Shown one piece after another: positions 8,253 to 15,682 of a stretch of 61,511 nucleotides of DNA. The translations under genes were made by a program, and so were the position numbers. Source of the DNA: Saccharothrix sp. NRRL B-16314 (GTDB lineage: Bacteria > Actinomycetota > Actinomycetes > Mycobacteriales > Pseudonocardiaceae); contig NZ_JNXC01000039.1 in NCBI RefSeq assembly GCF_000716595.1, positions 1-61,511 of the forward strand, given 5' to 3'. Position 1 is the first letter of the stretch; each line of letters starts with the position of its first letter. The notes beneath the pieces were generated by a model. That model did no database searches. It saw only the letters and a list, made by a program, of their open reading frames with translations, and was not told the DNA's origin.

Positions 8253-8402
8253 GGCTCAAGAGTGCGCCGCCGGGCGTTGCGGGACATCGGGGACGCACCC
8301 TGACTTCACCCGGACCCGCGCTCTCGGGGTTCCACCAGGCTCGTGACGCGCCTCCCAGCGCGGCACGGCGCCGGGCCGCTCCCGCCGCCTACCCTCGGAC
8401 CT

Positions 8403-9287
8403 GTGACGCCTGACGCACCTGAGGAGCTCGCCGCCGAGTTGGACCGGGTCGGCTACCTGCCGGACGCGGGCATCGCGACCGCGGCCTACCTGGCGCTGCG
8501 CATGCACCGCCCGCTGTTCTGCGAGGGCGAGCCGGGCACCGGCAAGACGTCCCTCGCGGTGGCCCTGGCGCAGGCCCTCGACCTGCCGCTGATCCGCCTC
8601 CAGTGCCACGAGGGCATCGACGCCACCCAGGCCCTCTACGACTGGGACTTCCCGCGCCAGCTGCTGCACCTGCGCGCCCTCGAAGCGGCCGGGCCGGTGG
8701 ACGCGGAGGCGGCCGAGGCGTCCCTCTACACCCGCCGCTTCCTGCTCGCCCGCCCGCTGCTCCAAGCCCTCGAAGACGCGCCGTGCGTGCTGCTGGTCGA
8801 CGAGGTGGACCGGGCGGACGACGAGTTCGAGGCGTTCCTGCTGGAGGTGCTGGGCGAGAACTCGGTGACGATCCCGGAGCTGGGCCGCGTCACCGCGAAG
8901 ACGCCACCGCTGGTCGTGCTGACGTCCAACCGGACCCGCGAGGTGCACGACGCCTTGAAGCGCCGTTGCCTCTACCACTGGCTGGAGCACCCCGACCTGG
9001 CCCGGGAGGTGGCGATCCTCCGGCGTCGGCTGCCCGGCGTCACCGAACGCCTCGCGCACCAGGTGGCGTCAGCCGTGCGGCGGTTGCGCGACCTCGACCT
9101 GATCAAGCCGCCGGGCGTCGCCGAGTCCCTCGATTGGGCGGAAGCCCTGCTCACCCTCGGTCGCACCGAGCTGGACGCGGAAACGGCGGCCACCACGCTC
9201 GGTGCCGTCCTGAAGTACCGGGAAGACGCGCAACGCGCCCTTTCCGCCGGTGTGCCGGCCGGCGTGAGCGGGAGCACAATCGTCTGA
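8403..9287 (+). CDS. MoxR family AAA+ ATPase (CoxD-like)
   Basis: A 294-residue AAA+ ATPase with Walker A GEPGTGKTS at about residue 40, Walker B LLVDEVDRAD at about 120 and the sensor asparagine in VLTSNRTRE. MoxR/CoxD proteins work with a VWA protein to mature molybdenum hydroxylases, and the matching VWA gene now lies 3.6 kb away beyond the restriction island. A GTG at 8343 would add 20 residues without similarity, so the GTG at 8403 is preferred. The last 17 bases lie in the 43-bp repeat. The TGA would originally have overlapped the ATG of the VWA gene. Confidence 0.85.
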   Translation: MTPDAPEELAAELDRVGYLPDAGIATAAYLALRMHRPLFCEGEPGTGKTSLAVALAQALDLPLIRLQCHEGIDATQALYDWDFPRQLLHLRALEAAGPVDAEAAEASLYTRRFLLARPLLQALEDAPCVLLVDEVDRADDEFEAFLLEVLGENSVTIPELGRVTAKTPPLVVLTSNRTREVHDALKRRCLYHWLEHPDLAREVAILRRRLPGVTERLAHQVASAVRRLRDLDLIKPPGVAESLDWAEALLTLGRTELDAETAATTLGAVLKYREDAQRALSAGVPAGVSGSTIV

Positions 9288-9313
9288 TGACCGGAGCCGG
9301 CGCGTCGACCGGG
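9271..9313. repeat. Left copy of the 43-bp direct repeat bounding the island
   Basis: Identical base for base to 12860-12902. It spans the last codons of moxR (ending STIV and stop) and the first nine codons of the CoxE-type gene (MTGAGASTG). In this left copy the reading frame then runs into TGA, leaving a nine-codon remnant of the VWA gene. Confidence 0.95.
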
Positions 9314-9381
9314 TGACCTCGCGTTGAGCCTCGCCGGCGGCCAGTTCTAAGTCGAGGGTTGAAGCGGTCCGCAGTTGCCCG

Positions 9382-10119
9382 CTACTTCCGTGCGACTTCC
9401 ATGAACACCTGGCGTTCCCGGGTGATGCCTGCGTGGCTGTACAACTGCTTGAGTAGCCTATTCATGGCTTCGATCGAGAACAGTCGGAATCCGTTGACAA
9501 CCTGCTTTTCGTCCGCCGTGACCTGAATCTCGAATGACGACATTTCCTTAAATGCCTCATTATTCCAGTGTGCTGACTCTGCGGTGTTTCGCTTCTGCTC
9601 GCGTTCATTTTTTTCGCGCTGTCGTTCGATTTGCGGTCGACTCTCGCTTGGCCCGAAGTACGCATTTACACGCATCGTGTGGCCGTTCATATGCACCACG
9701 AGGTCGGACTTCAGCTTCCAGTCCACTCTGGGGTCGTACAGCACCATTCCGACTTTGGCTCTATCTTCCAAGGCCTCCACGAGGCATGCGTACAGGTACG
9801 TTTCTGCCATTCCAGACTCGTACCAGGCTCCCACTCGTTGCCGCATTCCGTCGCGAAGGTCGTCCTCGAAGTATTCTTTGTACCGATCCTTCTTCGGGTG
9901 ATCCTCGGTATATGCTTTCTGGCATAAGTTGAAGAACTTTTCGAACGAGAAAAGCCGGTAGCCTGTGCTGTGGCCATGTAAAGAGAGGGCTGTGAACAGT
10001 GCCCGCCATGCTGGGAAATTGGCCTTCCATGCCCGAGGGTCTCGCGTGTCATTCGGGTAAAACCTGTCCAAGTTGCTCAACTCTTGCTTGAAGCGGCTTT
10101 CGTACATATCGACCGACAT
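9382..10119 (-). CDS. Uncharacterised island protein, possible restriction-associated factor
   Basis: A 245-residue hydrophilic protein that I do not recognise. Codon use is AT-rich for the genome and includes a rare TTA leucine codon near 9927. A strand-like SDLVVHMNGHTMRVNAYFG near residue 145 resembles the core of PD-(D/E)XK nucleases but lacks the E-x-K pair. The start at 10119 is chosen because AAAGAG precedes it. The frame stays open to an ATG at 10317 that overlaps the vsr stop (TGATG), so a longer coupled form is possible, although that extension looks non-coding. An ATG at 10164 is another option. Confidence 0.6.
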   Translation of the reverse strand: MSVDMYESRFKQELSNLDRFYPNDTRDPRAWKANFPAWRALFTALSLHGHSTGYRLFSFEKFFNLCQKAYTEDHPKKDRYKEYFEDDLRDGMRQRVGAWYESGMAETYLYACLVEALEDRAKVGMVLYDPRVDWKLKSDLVVHMNGHTMRVNAYFGPSESRPQIERQREKNEREQKRNTAESAHWNNEAFKEMSSFEIQVTADEKQVVNGFRLFSIEAMNRLLKQLYSHAGITRERQVFMEVARK

Positions 10120-10230
10120 CGGTAGTGACTCTTTTCGTTTGTTCTGTGCTTCCGTGTCGTGCATGTGTCGTATGGTATGGAGTGCCGTATCCGCTCTAGG
10201 TGACACCTGTGGCGTATTCCGCACGGGCGC

Positions 10231-10310
10231 AAGTTTTAGGCGAGCGGAGCGCGTTCCGCGTGGTGGCCTTGCTCTTAATGTCCGGCTGCCTTTTAGGCTA
10301 GGCGAGCGGA
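10231..10310. repeat. Degenerate direct repeat between vsr and the last island gene
   Basis: TTTTAGGCGAGCGGA near 10234 and TTTTAGGC-TA-GGCGAGCGGA near 10291 are two related copies about 57 bp apart, in an AT-rich spacer just downstream of vsr on the minus strand. Their role is unknown; an operator or island-specific repeat is possible. Confidence 0.4.
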
Positions 10311-10316
10311 AATTCA

Positions 10317-10748
10317 TCAGGTGATTCGACCGGTGTGGGATTCGACTTGCCTTGCGATCATTTCAGCGGTCGCGTCCAAGTCGTCGTGTTCCCATACGAC
10401 GGTCAGCGTCCAACCCGCTTTGTCAAGGAGCGCTGCGGTGTCCTCATCGCGCCGAATGTTTCGCTGGACCTTTTCGGACCAGTAGTGGCCGTTTGCGGAC
10501 GGGGCGCGGTAGTGCTCCGGGCATCCATGCCAAAAACAACCGCGCACTTCGACCGCGATCCGTGCCCGGCGGAAGACGATATCAACGGTGCGCCGCACTT
10601 CCGGCAATGGTCTCGCGCAAACCCGGTAGCGGAGACCCATCGCGTGCAGTGCCCTGCGCAATCGTAGTTCCGGTTTGGTGTCCCGGCTCTTGTTTGCTTG
10701 CATGGACTTGCGGGCTGCCTGGCTGGTGGCCCACGAGTCTTTGGCCAT
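10317..10748 (-). CDS. vsr: Very short patch repair endonuclease (Vsr)
   Basis: A 143-residue Vsr-family nuclease, the usual length. Visible blocks are SRDTKPELRLRRALHAMGLRYR, TVDIVFRRARIAVEVRGCFWHGCPEHY with the catalytic Asp and the zinc/active-site Cys-His residues, and the C-terminal GWTLTVVWEHDD. It nicks T:G mismatches produced by deamination of 5-methylcytosine, which protects the genome from the cost of the neighbouring methyltransferase. It begins 10 bases after the GIY-YIG gene. The ATG at 10748 fits the family start (MAKDSWATSQAARKSMQAN). Confidence 0.92.
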   Translation of the reverse strand: MAKDSWATSQAARKSMQANKSRDTKPELRLRRALHAMGLRYRVCARPLPEVRRTVDIVFRRARIAVEVRGCFWHGCPEHYRAPSANGHYWSEKVQRNIRRDEDTAALLDKAGWTLTVVWEHDDLDATAEMIARQVESHTGRIT

Positions 10749-10758
10749 TTCACTCACC

Positions 10759-11550
10759 TCAGTCGTGCTCGTCGAAGTCCAGTTCCTCATCACCTTCGGC
10801 GGTGTCTGTGTCGGCATCGTTGAGCGGTCGGTTGACGTCTCCGACCAAGCCGTACATGTTGATGGCTGCGGCGCTCGGTTCGGGCCGGCCTTCGGCTTCG
10901 GAGAGTCGAGTGGCCGCCAGGTAGGCAAGCCTGACCGCCTGGATGACGAGCACTCGTCGCAGGCCTGCGGACACCTCGCCACGTTCGTGGGCGACGGCCG
11001 CGAGCCGGGAGACGGTCTCTGCCCGGCGGGCGATACGCACATCGGGATGCCCGCGCTCGGCTCGTGTCGTTTCACTGATCAAATGGAACCTCATAGAAGG
11101 CGGCAACTCGCCTACCGGAGAGACGGGCGGAATCTTCTCGTTGAGGATCGCCTTGAATCGACTGTCTTCAATCGCGCACGTGTACGCCGTGTACTCGACG
11201 CGGTTCAGGTGCTGCTTCGCCCCTGCCTTCGCTGGCCCGGCGATGCCTTCGTACTCCCAGAGGGGCCAGAGTTCCATCTCAGCCACCTCGAAAACATCCA
11301 GGATGCGCATCGCCACGGCGTCCGTACGCTGATTGCTCAGGTGCCTGCGGATCCGGGTGCGCAAGCGCTCATTGGTCTGACCAACGTAGATCGGCTCGCC
11401 CTCGTAGTCATAGAAGGCATAGCAACCCCATTGTGCGTCAGCCCATTTGCGCCCTAGCTCGTCCTTCGTTTCCAGCGCTTGTTCGAGCAGGGCTCGGAAG
11501 TCTTGGACCGACTTCGCCGGCAGGCTCTTCCTGGGTGGCTTGCGAGACAT
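10759..11550 (-). CDS. GIY-YIG family nuclease, candidate restriction endonuclease (Eco29kI-like architecture)
   Basis: A 263-residue protein with a GIY-YIG core at about residues 42-80: GCYAFYDYEGEPIYVGQTNERL, followed by TRIRRHL with the catalytic Arg and His, and further on a Glu (AIEDSRF) and Asn (ILNEKIPP) as in this fold. Some type II restriction enzymes paired with C5-methyltransferases, such as Eco29kI, use GIY-YIG. Placement directly after the methyltransferase (four bases between stop and start) makes it the best candidate for the cognate nuclease. The C-terminal third is helical, acidic at the end and unassigned. The target sequence cannot be read from the protein. Confidence 0.75.
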   Translation of the reverse strand: MSRKPPRKSLPAKSVQDFRALLEQALETKDELGRKWADAQWGCYAFYDYEGEPIYVGQTNERLRTRIRRHLSNQRTDAVAMRILDVFEVAEMELWPLWEYEGIAGPAKAGAKQHLNRVEYTAYTCAIEDSRFKAILNEKIPPVSPVGELPPSMRFHLISETTRAERGHPDVRIARRAETVSRLAAVAHERGEVSAGLRRVLVIQAVRLAYLAATRLSEAEGRPEPSAAAINMYGLVGDVNRPLNDADTDTAEGDEELDFDEHD

Positions 11551-11554
11551 CCGG

Positions 11555-12790
11555 TCAGGCTCCCACAGAAACCAATCGCCTGTCCGCGTTTTGGGTGCTC
11601 TTCTTGACCATGGGCATCAGGTAGTGTTCGGCGAGCCACGCGACAGCTGGAACGCACACCGCGTCGCCGAACCCGAAGACGAGGTGGCCGTCCTTGTGGC
11701 CGGCGATGGTGTAGTCACCCGCGCCCATGAGGCGGGCGTACTCGACGCCGGTCATCCAGCGGACTCTGAGTTCGCCGTGTCCGACCTCGACCACGGCCTG
11801 CTTCGAGGAGCCGCCGCGAGCAGTGCGGAGACAACCCGCGATGTCGTCCGGGCGGATCTCCCACTGAGGCCTGCCCTGGCGAGTCCTGCGGTAGGCGGTC
11901 CGGTGCGTCCTCTTCCGCGCCTTGCGCAACTTCTCCAGGCGGTCGACTTGGAGGGGTGAGAGTTGAGCCTCGAAAGAGGCCACTCGGCCGGTGTCCCACC
12001 AGCGAGGGTCCTCTGTGGGTAGTCGCTCAACGGCCTGTGACAGCGAGATATCTGGGGACGGGTCGATGTCAGGGAGCAGGTACTGGTGAGTCTGCAGGGA
12101 CTCGTCGTCGAACGGCGCTCGCAGCCATGCGGGCCGGAGCATCGGGTTCGCGCCGGGCGTGTCCGGGGGAGGTGTCCGCGCGCCCACGACGAACAGACGA
12201 GGCCGCGACTGTGGCACGAACCACCGAGCGTCCAAAGTGAGCACATCTACGGAGTACCCGAGGTCGTTCAGTTCCCTGACCGCAGCCTTGAGGTCCTCAC
12301 CGCCGTGACTCGTGGCCAGGCCGACGACATTCTCGAGGGTGACCACCTCGGGGCGCTCACTGACGGGCAGTTCACGCAGGATGCGGGTGAACTGGTAGAA
12401 CGCGGATGACCTGGCCCCGCTCAGCCCGAGGCGCGCTCCAGCCAGCGACACGTCGACGCACGGCGACGAGGCCCAGGCGAGCGATAGACCGCAAGGAAGG
12501 TCTTCGCCACGGATGTGCGTGATGTCACCTTCGATGAAGGTGTGGTCGCTCTCTTGACCGAAGTGTCTGGCGTACATGTTGTGCTTGGCCGGATCGATGT
12601 CATTCGCCCAAGGGATGCGGAACCCGGCAGCCTCCAAGCCGAGCCTGGCCAGGCCGATACCTGCGAAGAACTCCGCTGCGGCTGGTTCCGTGCGCTCGAA
12701 CGGCAGCATCAACGCGTTCTCGACTAGCTTCGACACGGCAGGCACTGGAGGGAACCTACTCTCTTCACCACACGACGCCGAACATCGCAC
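11555..12790 (-). CDS. DNA (cytosine-5-)-methyltransferase
   Basis: A 411-residue C5-methyltransferase with motif I EFFAGIGLARLGLEAAGF, motif IV SSPCVD with the catalytic Cys at about 111, motif VI LENVVG, motif VIII QSRPRLFVVGA, the variable target-recognition region from about 235 to 320, motif IX region CLRTARGGSS and motif X GFGDAVCVPAVAWLAEHYL. It is the first gene of the leftward island operon. The start is uncertain: the GTG at 12790 gives the coordinates here, while an ATG at 12709 (MLPFERTEP) also fits the family well. Confidence 0.9.
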   Translation of the reverse strand: MRCSASCGEESRFPPVPAVSKLVENALMLPFERTEPAAAEFFAGIGLARLGLEAAGFRIPWANDIDPAKHNMYARHFGQESDHTFIEGDITHIRGEDLPCGLSLAWASSPCVDVSLAGARLGLSGARSSAFYQFTRILRELPVSERPEVVTLENVVGLATSHGGEDLKAAVRELNDLGYSVDVLTLDARWFVPQSRPRLFVVGARTPPPDTPGANPMLRPAWLRAPFDDESLQTHQYLLPDIDPSPDISLSQAVERLPTEDPRWWDTGRVASFEAQLSPLQVDRLEKLRKARKRTHRTAYRRTRQGRPQWEIRPDDIAGCLRTARGGSSKQAVVEVGHGELRVRWMTGVEYARLMGAGDYTIAGHKDGHLVFGFGDAVCVPAVAWLAEHYLMPMVKKSTQNADRRLVSVGA

Positions 12791-12859
12791 TCATGTTCGA
12801 TCCTAAGGCTGGGTCTCTGATCATGCTGGACGACCGGTCATGCGCGATGGTCGTGATCT

Positions 12860-12902
12860 GGAGCACAATCGTCTGATGACCGGAGCCGGCGCGTCGACCG
12901 GG
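12860..12902. repeat. Right copy of the 43-bp direct repeat bounding the island
   Basis: Exact match to 9271-9313. Its first 16 bases are moxR-derived and supply a GGAG 12 bases before the ATG at 12876. The rest encodes the first nine residues of the CoxE-type protein. Confidence 0.95.
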
Positions 12903-13961
12903 CTCGTGGGGTTCGCCCGCGCGCTCCGGCACGGTGGCGTCGCGTGCGGGCCGGACCGGGCGCAGGCGTTCGTCGCCGCCGTCGACCACCTCGACGTCGC
13001 CGAGCGGGACCAGGTCTACTGGGCCGGTCGGCTCACCCTCTGCGCGGAGCCGGACGACCTGCCCCGGTACGACGCGGCGTTCGCCGCCTGGTTCGGTGGG
13101 ATGCCCCCGCAACCGCCGGGTAAACGGGTCCGGCAGACCAGCCACTTGGCCGCGCTCGGCGAGGGCGCCGCGAAGCACGACGGGCGGGCGCCGACGCTCA
13201 AGGTCGCGGCCAGTGACGTGGAAGTGTTGCGGCGCAAGGACATCGCCGAGCTCAGCGCGGCCGAGAAGCGGCACCTGCACGAGCTGCTGGCCGCCCTCGA
13301 CCCGGTCCCGCCGACCCGCCGCGCCCTGCGCCGCACCCCCTCCCGGCGGGGCGTGATCGACCCGCGCCGCACCCTGAAGGACATGCTCGCCACCGGCGAG
13401 TCGACCCGGCCACGCCGCCGCAGCCGGACGACCCGTCCGCGCAAGGTGGTGCTGCTGATCGACGTGTCCGGCTCGATGAAGCCCTACGCGGACGCCCTCC
13501 TCCGCTTCGCGCACGTCGTCTCCCGCCGGATGCCCGTCGAGGTCTGCACCCTCGGCACCCGGCTGACCAGGGTCACCCGCCAGCTCCGCCACCGCGATCC
13601 CGACCAGGCCATGGCCGCCGCCGCCCGCGCCGTCCCCGACTTCGAGGGCGGCACCCGGCTCGGCGAGACGATCAAGGTGTTCCTGGACCGCTGGGGCCGG
13701 CGCGGCGCCGCGCGGCGGGCGGTCGTGGTCATCTGCTCGGACGGCTGGGAACGCGGTGACCCGGCCCTGCTGGCCGACCAGGTCGAGCAGCTGAAACGCC
13801 TGGCGCACAAGGTTGTCTGGGTCAACCCGCACGCCGGCCACGACGGCTACCTGCCCGTGCAGTCCGGTATCGCCGCCGCCCTGCCGCACCTGGACCGGCT
13901 GCTCGCCGGCCACAGCCTCGACACCCTGCACGCCCTGCTGGAGGAGGTACGACTTGCGTGA
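12876..13961 (+). CDS. VWA domain protein, CoxE family
   Basis: A 361-residue CoxE-type protein. The von Willebrand A domain starts at about residue 185 with VVLLIDVSGSMKPYADALL, giving the MIDAS D-x-S-x-S. The MIDAS Thr is in FEGGTRLGETI and the last Asp in VVVICSDGWERGD. Together with a MoxR ATPase, such proteins act in insertion or activation of the metal centre of CO dehydrogenase-like enzymes. The ATG lies in the right-hand repeat, so the gene is intact. It has lost its original coupling to moxR and now follows antisense-oriented island genes. Confidence 0.85.
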   Translation: MTGAGASTGLVGFARALRHGGVACGPDRAQAFVAAVDHLDVAERDQVYWAGRLTLCAEPDDLPRYDAAFAAWFGGMPPQPPGKRVRQTSHLAALGEGAAKHDGRAPTLKVAASDVEVLRRKDIAELSAAEKRHLHELLAALDPVPPTRRALRRTPSRRGVIDPRRTLKDMLATGESTRPRRRSRTTRPRKVVLLIDVSGSMKPYADALLRFAHVVSRRMPVEVCTLGTRLTRVTRQLRHRDPDQAMAAAARAVPDFEGGTRLGETIKVFLDRWGRRGAARRAVVVICSDGWERGDPALLADQVEQLKRLAHKVVWVNPHAGHDGYLPVQSGIAAALPHLDRLLAGHSLDTLHALLEEVRLA

Positions 13962-15060
13962 CGTCCTGGCCGAGCTGGCCCGTCGCGTCGACCGGGGTGA
14001 GACCGTCGGCGTGGGGACGGTCGTCGCCACGTTCAGCTCCGCGCCCCGACCTCCCGGCGCGTCGATGCTCGTCGGCGCGGACGACGCGGTGGCCGGCAGC
14101 GTCTCCGGCGGCTGCGTCGAGGGCGCCGTGTACGAACTGGCCAAGGAGGTCGTCCGGTCCGGCGCGCCGGTGCTCCAGCGGTACGGGGTCAGCGACGACG
14201 ACGCGTTCGCGGTGGGCCTGACCTGCGGCGGGATCATCGACGTCTACGTGGAGTCGATCGACAAGGACTCGTTCCCCGAGCTGCCCGAGGTGCTGGAGGC
14301 GGTCGAGGCGCGCGAGCCGGTCGCCGTCGCCACGGTCGTGGAACACCCCGAGTGGGTCGGCCGGCGGCTGGTCGTCCGGCCCGACCGGGCCACCGGCGAC
14401 ATCCCCTCGGACCGGGCGCGGGACGCGATCACCGACGACGCGCGCGGCCTGCTCGCCACGGGCCGCAGCGGCACGCTCCACTACGGGCCGGACGGCCAGC
14501 GGCGCGGTGAGGGCATGACGGTGTTCGTGAACTCGTTCGAGCCGCCGCCGCGGCTGCTGGTGTTCGGCGCGATCGACTTCGCCGCCGCCCTGGCGAGGCT
14601 GGGCTCGTTCCTCGGCTACCGGGTCACGGTGTGCGACGCGCGGCCGGTGTTCGCCACGAGGTCCCGGTTCCCGGAGGCCGACGAGGTGGTCGTGGACTGG
14701 CCGCACCGCTACCTCGCCGCGCAGGCCGACGAGGGACAGGTGGACGAGCGCACGGTCGTCGCCGTGCTCACCCACGACCCGAAGTTCGACGTGCCGCTGC
14801 TGGAGGTCGCGTTGCGGCTCAAGGTCGGCTACGTCGGCGCGATGGGTTCCCGCCGCACGCACGACGACCGGCTGCGGCGGCTCCGCGAGACGGGCCTGAC
14901 CGAGGGCGAACTGGCCCGGCTGGCGTCCCCGATCGGCCTCGACCTGGGCGCGCGCACGCCCGAGGAGACGGCGGTGTCGATCGCGGCGGAGATCATCGCG
15001 CTGCGGTGGGGCGGGGGAGGTGGGCGGCTGGGTCGCACGGACGGCTCCATCCACAAGTGA
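13954..15060 (+). CDS. XdhC/CoxF-family molybdenum cofactor maturation protein
   Basis: A 368-residue XdhC-type protein. The N-terminal part has TFSSAPRPPGASMLV and GSVSGGCVEGAV with a conserved Cys. The C-terminal Rossmann part has LLVFGAIDFAAALARLGSFLGYRVTVCDAR (given here in outline) and GYVGAMGSRRTHDDRL. XdhC proteins bind and sulfurate molybdenum cofactor before insertion. The TTG start is supported by GGAGGAGGT a few bases upstream and by an eight-base overlap with the VWA gene. A GTG four bases on is in the wrong frame. Confidence 0.82.
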   Translation: MRDVLAELARRVDRGETVGVGTVVATFSSAPRPPGASMLVGADDAVAGSVSGGCVEGAVYELAKEVVRSGAPVLQRYGVSDDDAFAVGLTCGGIIDVYVESIDKDSFPELPEVLEAVEAREPVAVATVVEHPEWVGRRLVVRPDRATGDIPSDRARDAITDDARGLLATGRSGTLHYGPDGQRRGEGMTVFVNSFEPPPRLLVFGAIDFAAALARLGSFLGYRVTVCDARPVFATRSRFPEADEVVVDWPHRYLAAQADEGQVDERTVVAVLTHDPKFDVPLLEVALRLKVGYVGAMGSRRTHDDRLRRLRETGLTEGELARLASPIGLDLGARTPEETAVSIAAEIIALRWGGGGGRLGRTDGSIHK

Positions 15061-15064
15061 GGGG

Positions 15065-15082
15065 GTTGTTTGACGCGACAAC
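15065..15082. promoter_or_regulatory. Inverted repeat upstream of coxS
   Basis: GTTGT and ACAAC are separated by eight bases, 55-70 bp before the coxS start, in the only real gap of the operon (76 bp). The gap suggests an internal promoter for the structural subunits. No clear -10 box is seen. Confidence 0.35.
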
Positions 15083-15136
15083 TAAGAGCAGGCTCGGTTG
15101 TGACTCCCATCACCACCACACATGGAGGGTCGGTCA

Positions 15137-15682
15137 ATGAGGATCACCGTCACGGTCGACGGAGTCGACTACAGCGACGAGGTCGAACCCCGCACGTTGC
15201 TGGTCCACCACCTGCGCGAACGACTCGGCAAGACCGGCACCGTCGTCGGCTGCGACACCAGCAACTGCGGCGCGTGCACGGTCCACCTCGACGGCCACAG
15301 CGTGAAGTCGTGCGCCGTGCTCGCGGTGCAGGCCGACGGCCGCGAGGTCACCACTGTCGAAGGGCTGGCCCGCGAGGGTCGGCTGCACCCCGTCCAGCAG
15401 GCGTTCCACCGCAATCACGCGCTCCAGTGCGGGTTCTGCACCCCCGGCATGATCATGCAGGCGATCGACCTGCTCGCGGACAACCCCGATCCCGACGAGG
15501 ACGAGGTGCGGCACGGCCTGGAGGGCAACCTCTGCCGCTGCACCGGCTACCAGAACATCGTCCGCGCGGTGCGCGACGCGGCGCGGCAGATGCGCCCCGG
15601 CGCCGGCCCCGACGCCGAGCGGGTGGACGAGGCGAAGCTCGTCGGCCGCACCCCGACGCACACGGGCGGTGGTGGGGAATGA
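15137..15682 (+). CDS. coxS: Molybdenum hydroxylase small [2Fe-2S] subunit (CoxS-like)
   Basis: A 181-residue iron-sulfur subunit. The plant-type ferredoxin cluster ligands are in [22 protein letters not shown]. The second, helical cluster is in [10 protein letters not shown] and [10 protein letters not shown]. It passes electrons from the molybdopterin site to FAD. The ATG at 15137 is preceded by GGAGGGT; an in-frame ATG at 15122 has none. The stop overlaps the coxL start (ATGA). Confidence 0.92.
   Translation: MRITVTVDGVDYSDEVEPRTLLVHHLRERLGKTGTVVGCDTSNCGACTVHLDGHSVKSCAVLAVQADGREVTTVEGLAREGRLHPVQQAFHRNHALQCGFCTPGMIMQAIDLLADNPDPDEDEVRHGLEGNLCRCTGYQNIVRAVRDAARQMRPGAGPDAERVDEAKLVGRTPTHTGGGGE

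Larger units (their letters stand above)
9314..12859 (-). mobile_element. Restriction-modification island inserted with a long target duplication
   Basis: A 3.5-kb insertion carrying four leftward genes: C5-methyltransferase, GIY-YIG nuclease, Vsr and an unknown protein. It separates moxR and the CoxE-type VWA gene, which are normally adjacent and overlapping. Its base composition is lower in GC than the flanks, most clearly over 9382-10320. No integrase, transposase or terminal inverted repeat is visible. The 43-bp duplication keeps both flanking genes intact. Gain of restriction genes with long target duplications has been reported in other bacteria. Confidence 0.85.

Noticed and set aside
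12765..12794. Nine-codon ORF (MSAMFGVVW) ahead of the methyltransferase start, as a leader peptide
   Set aside because: It is very short, overlaps the possible GTG start in another frame and has only weak ribosome binding. No attenuator is visible.
9314..12859. DISARM or another multi-gene defence system around the methyltransferase
   Set aside because: There is no helicase, DUF1998 or phospholipase-D gene. The four genes fit a plain restriction-modification cassette with Vsr.
9271..12902. Integrative element with att sites
   Set aside because: No integrase or tRNA target is present. The repeat is coding sequence of both flanking genes, which fits a target duplication better.
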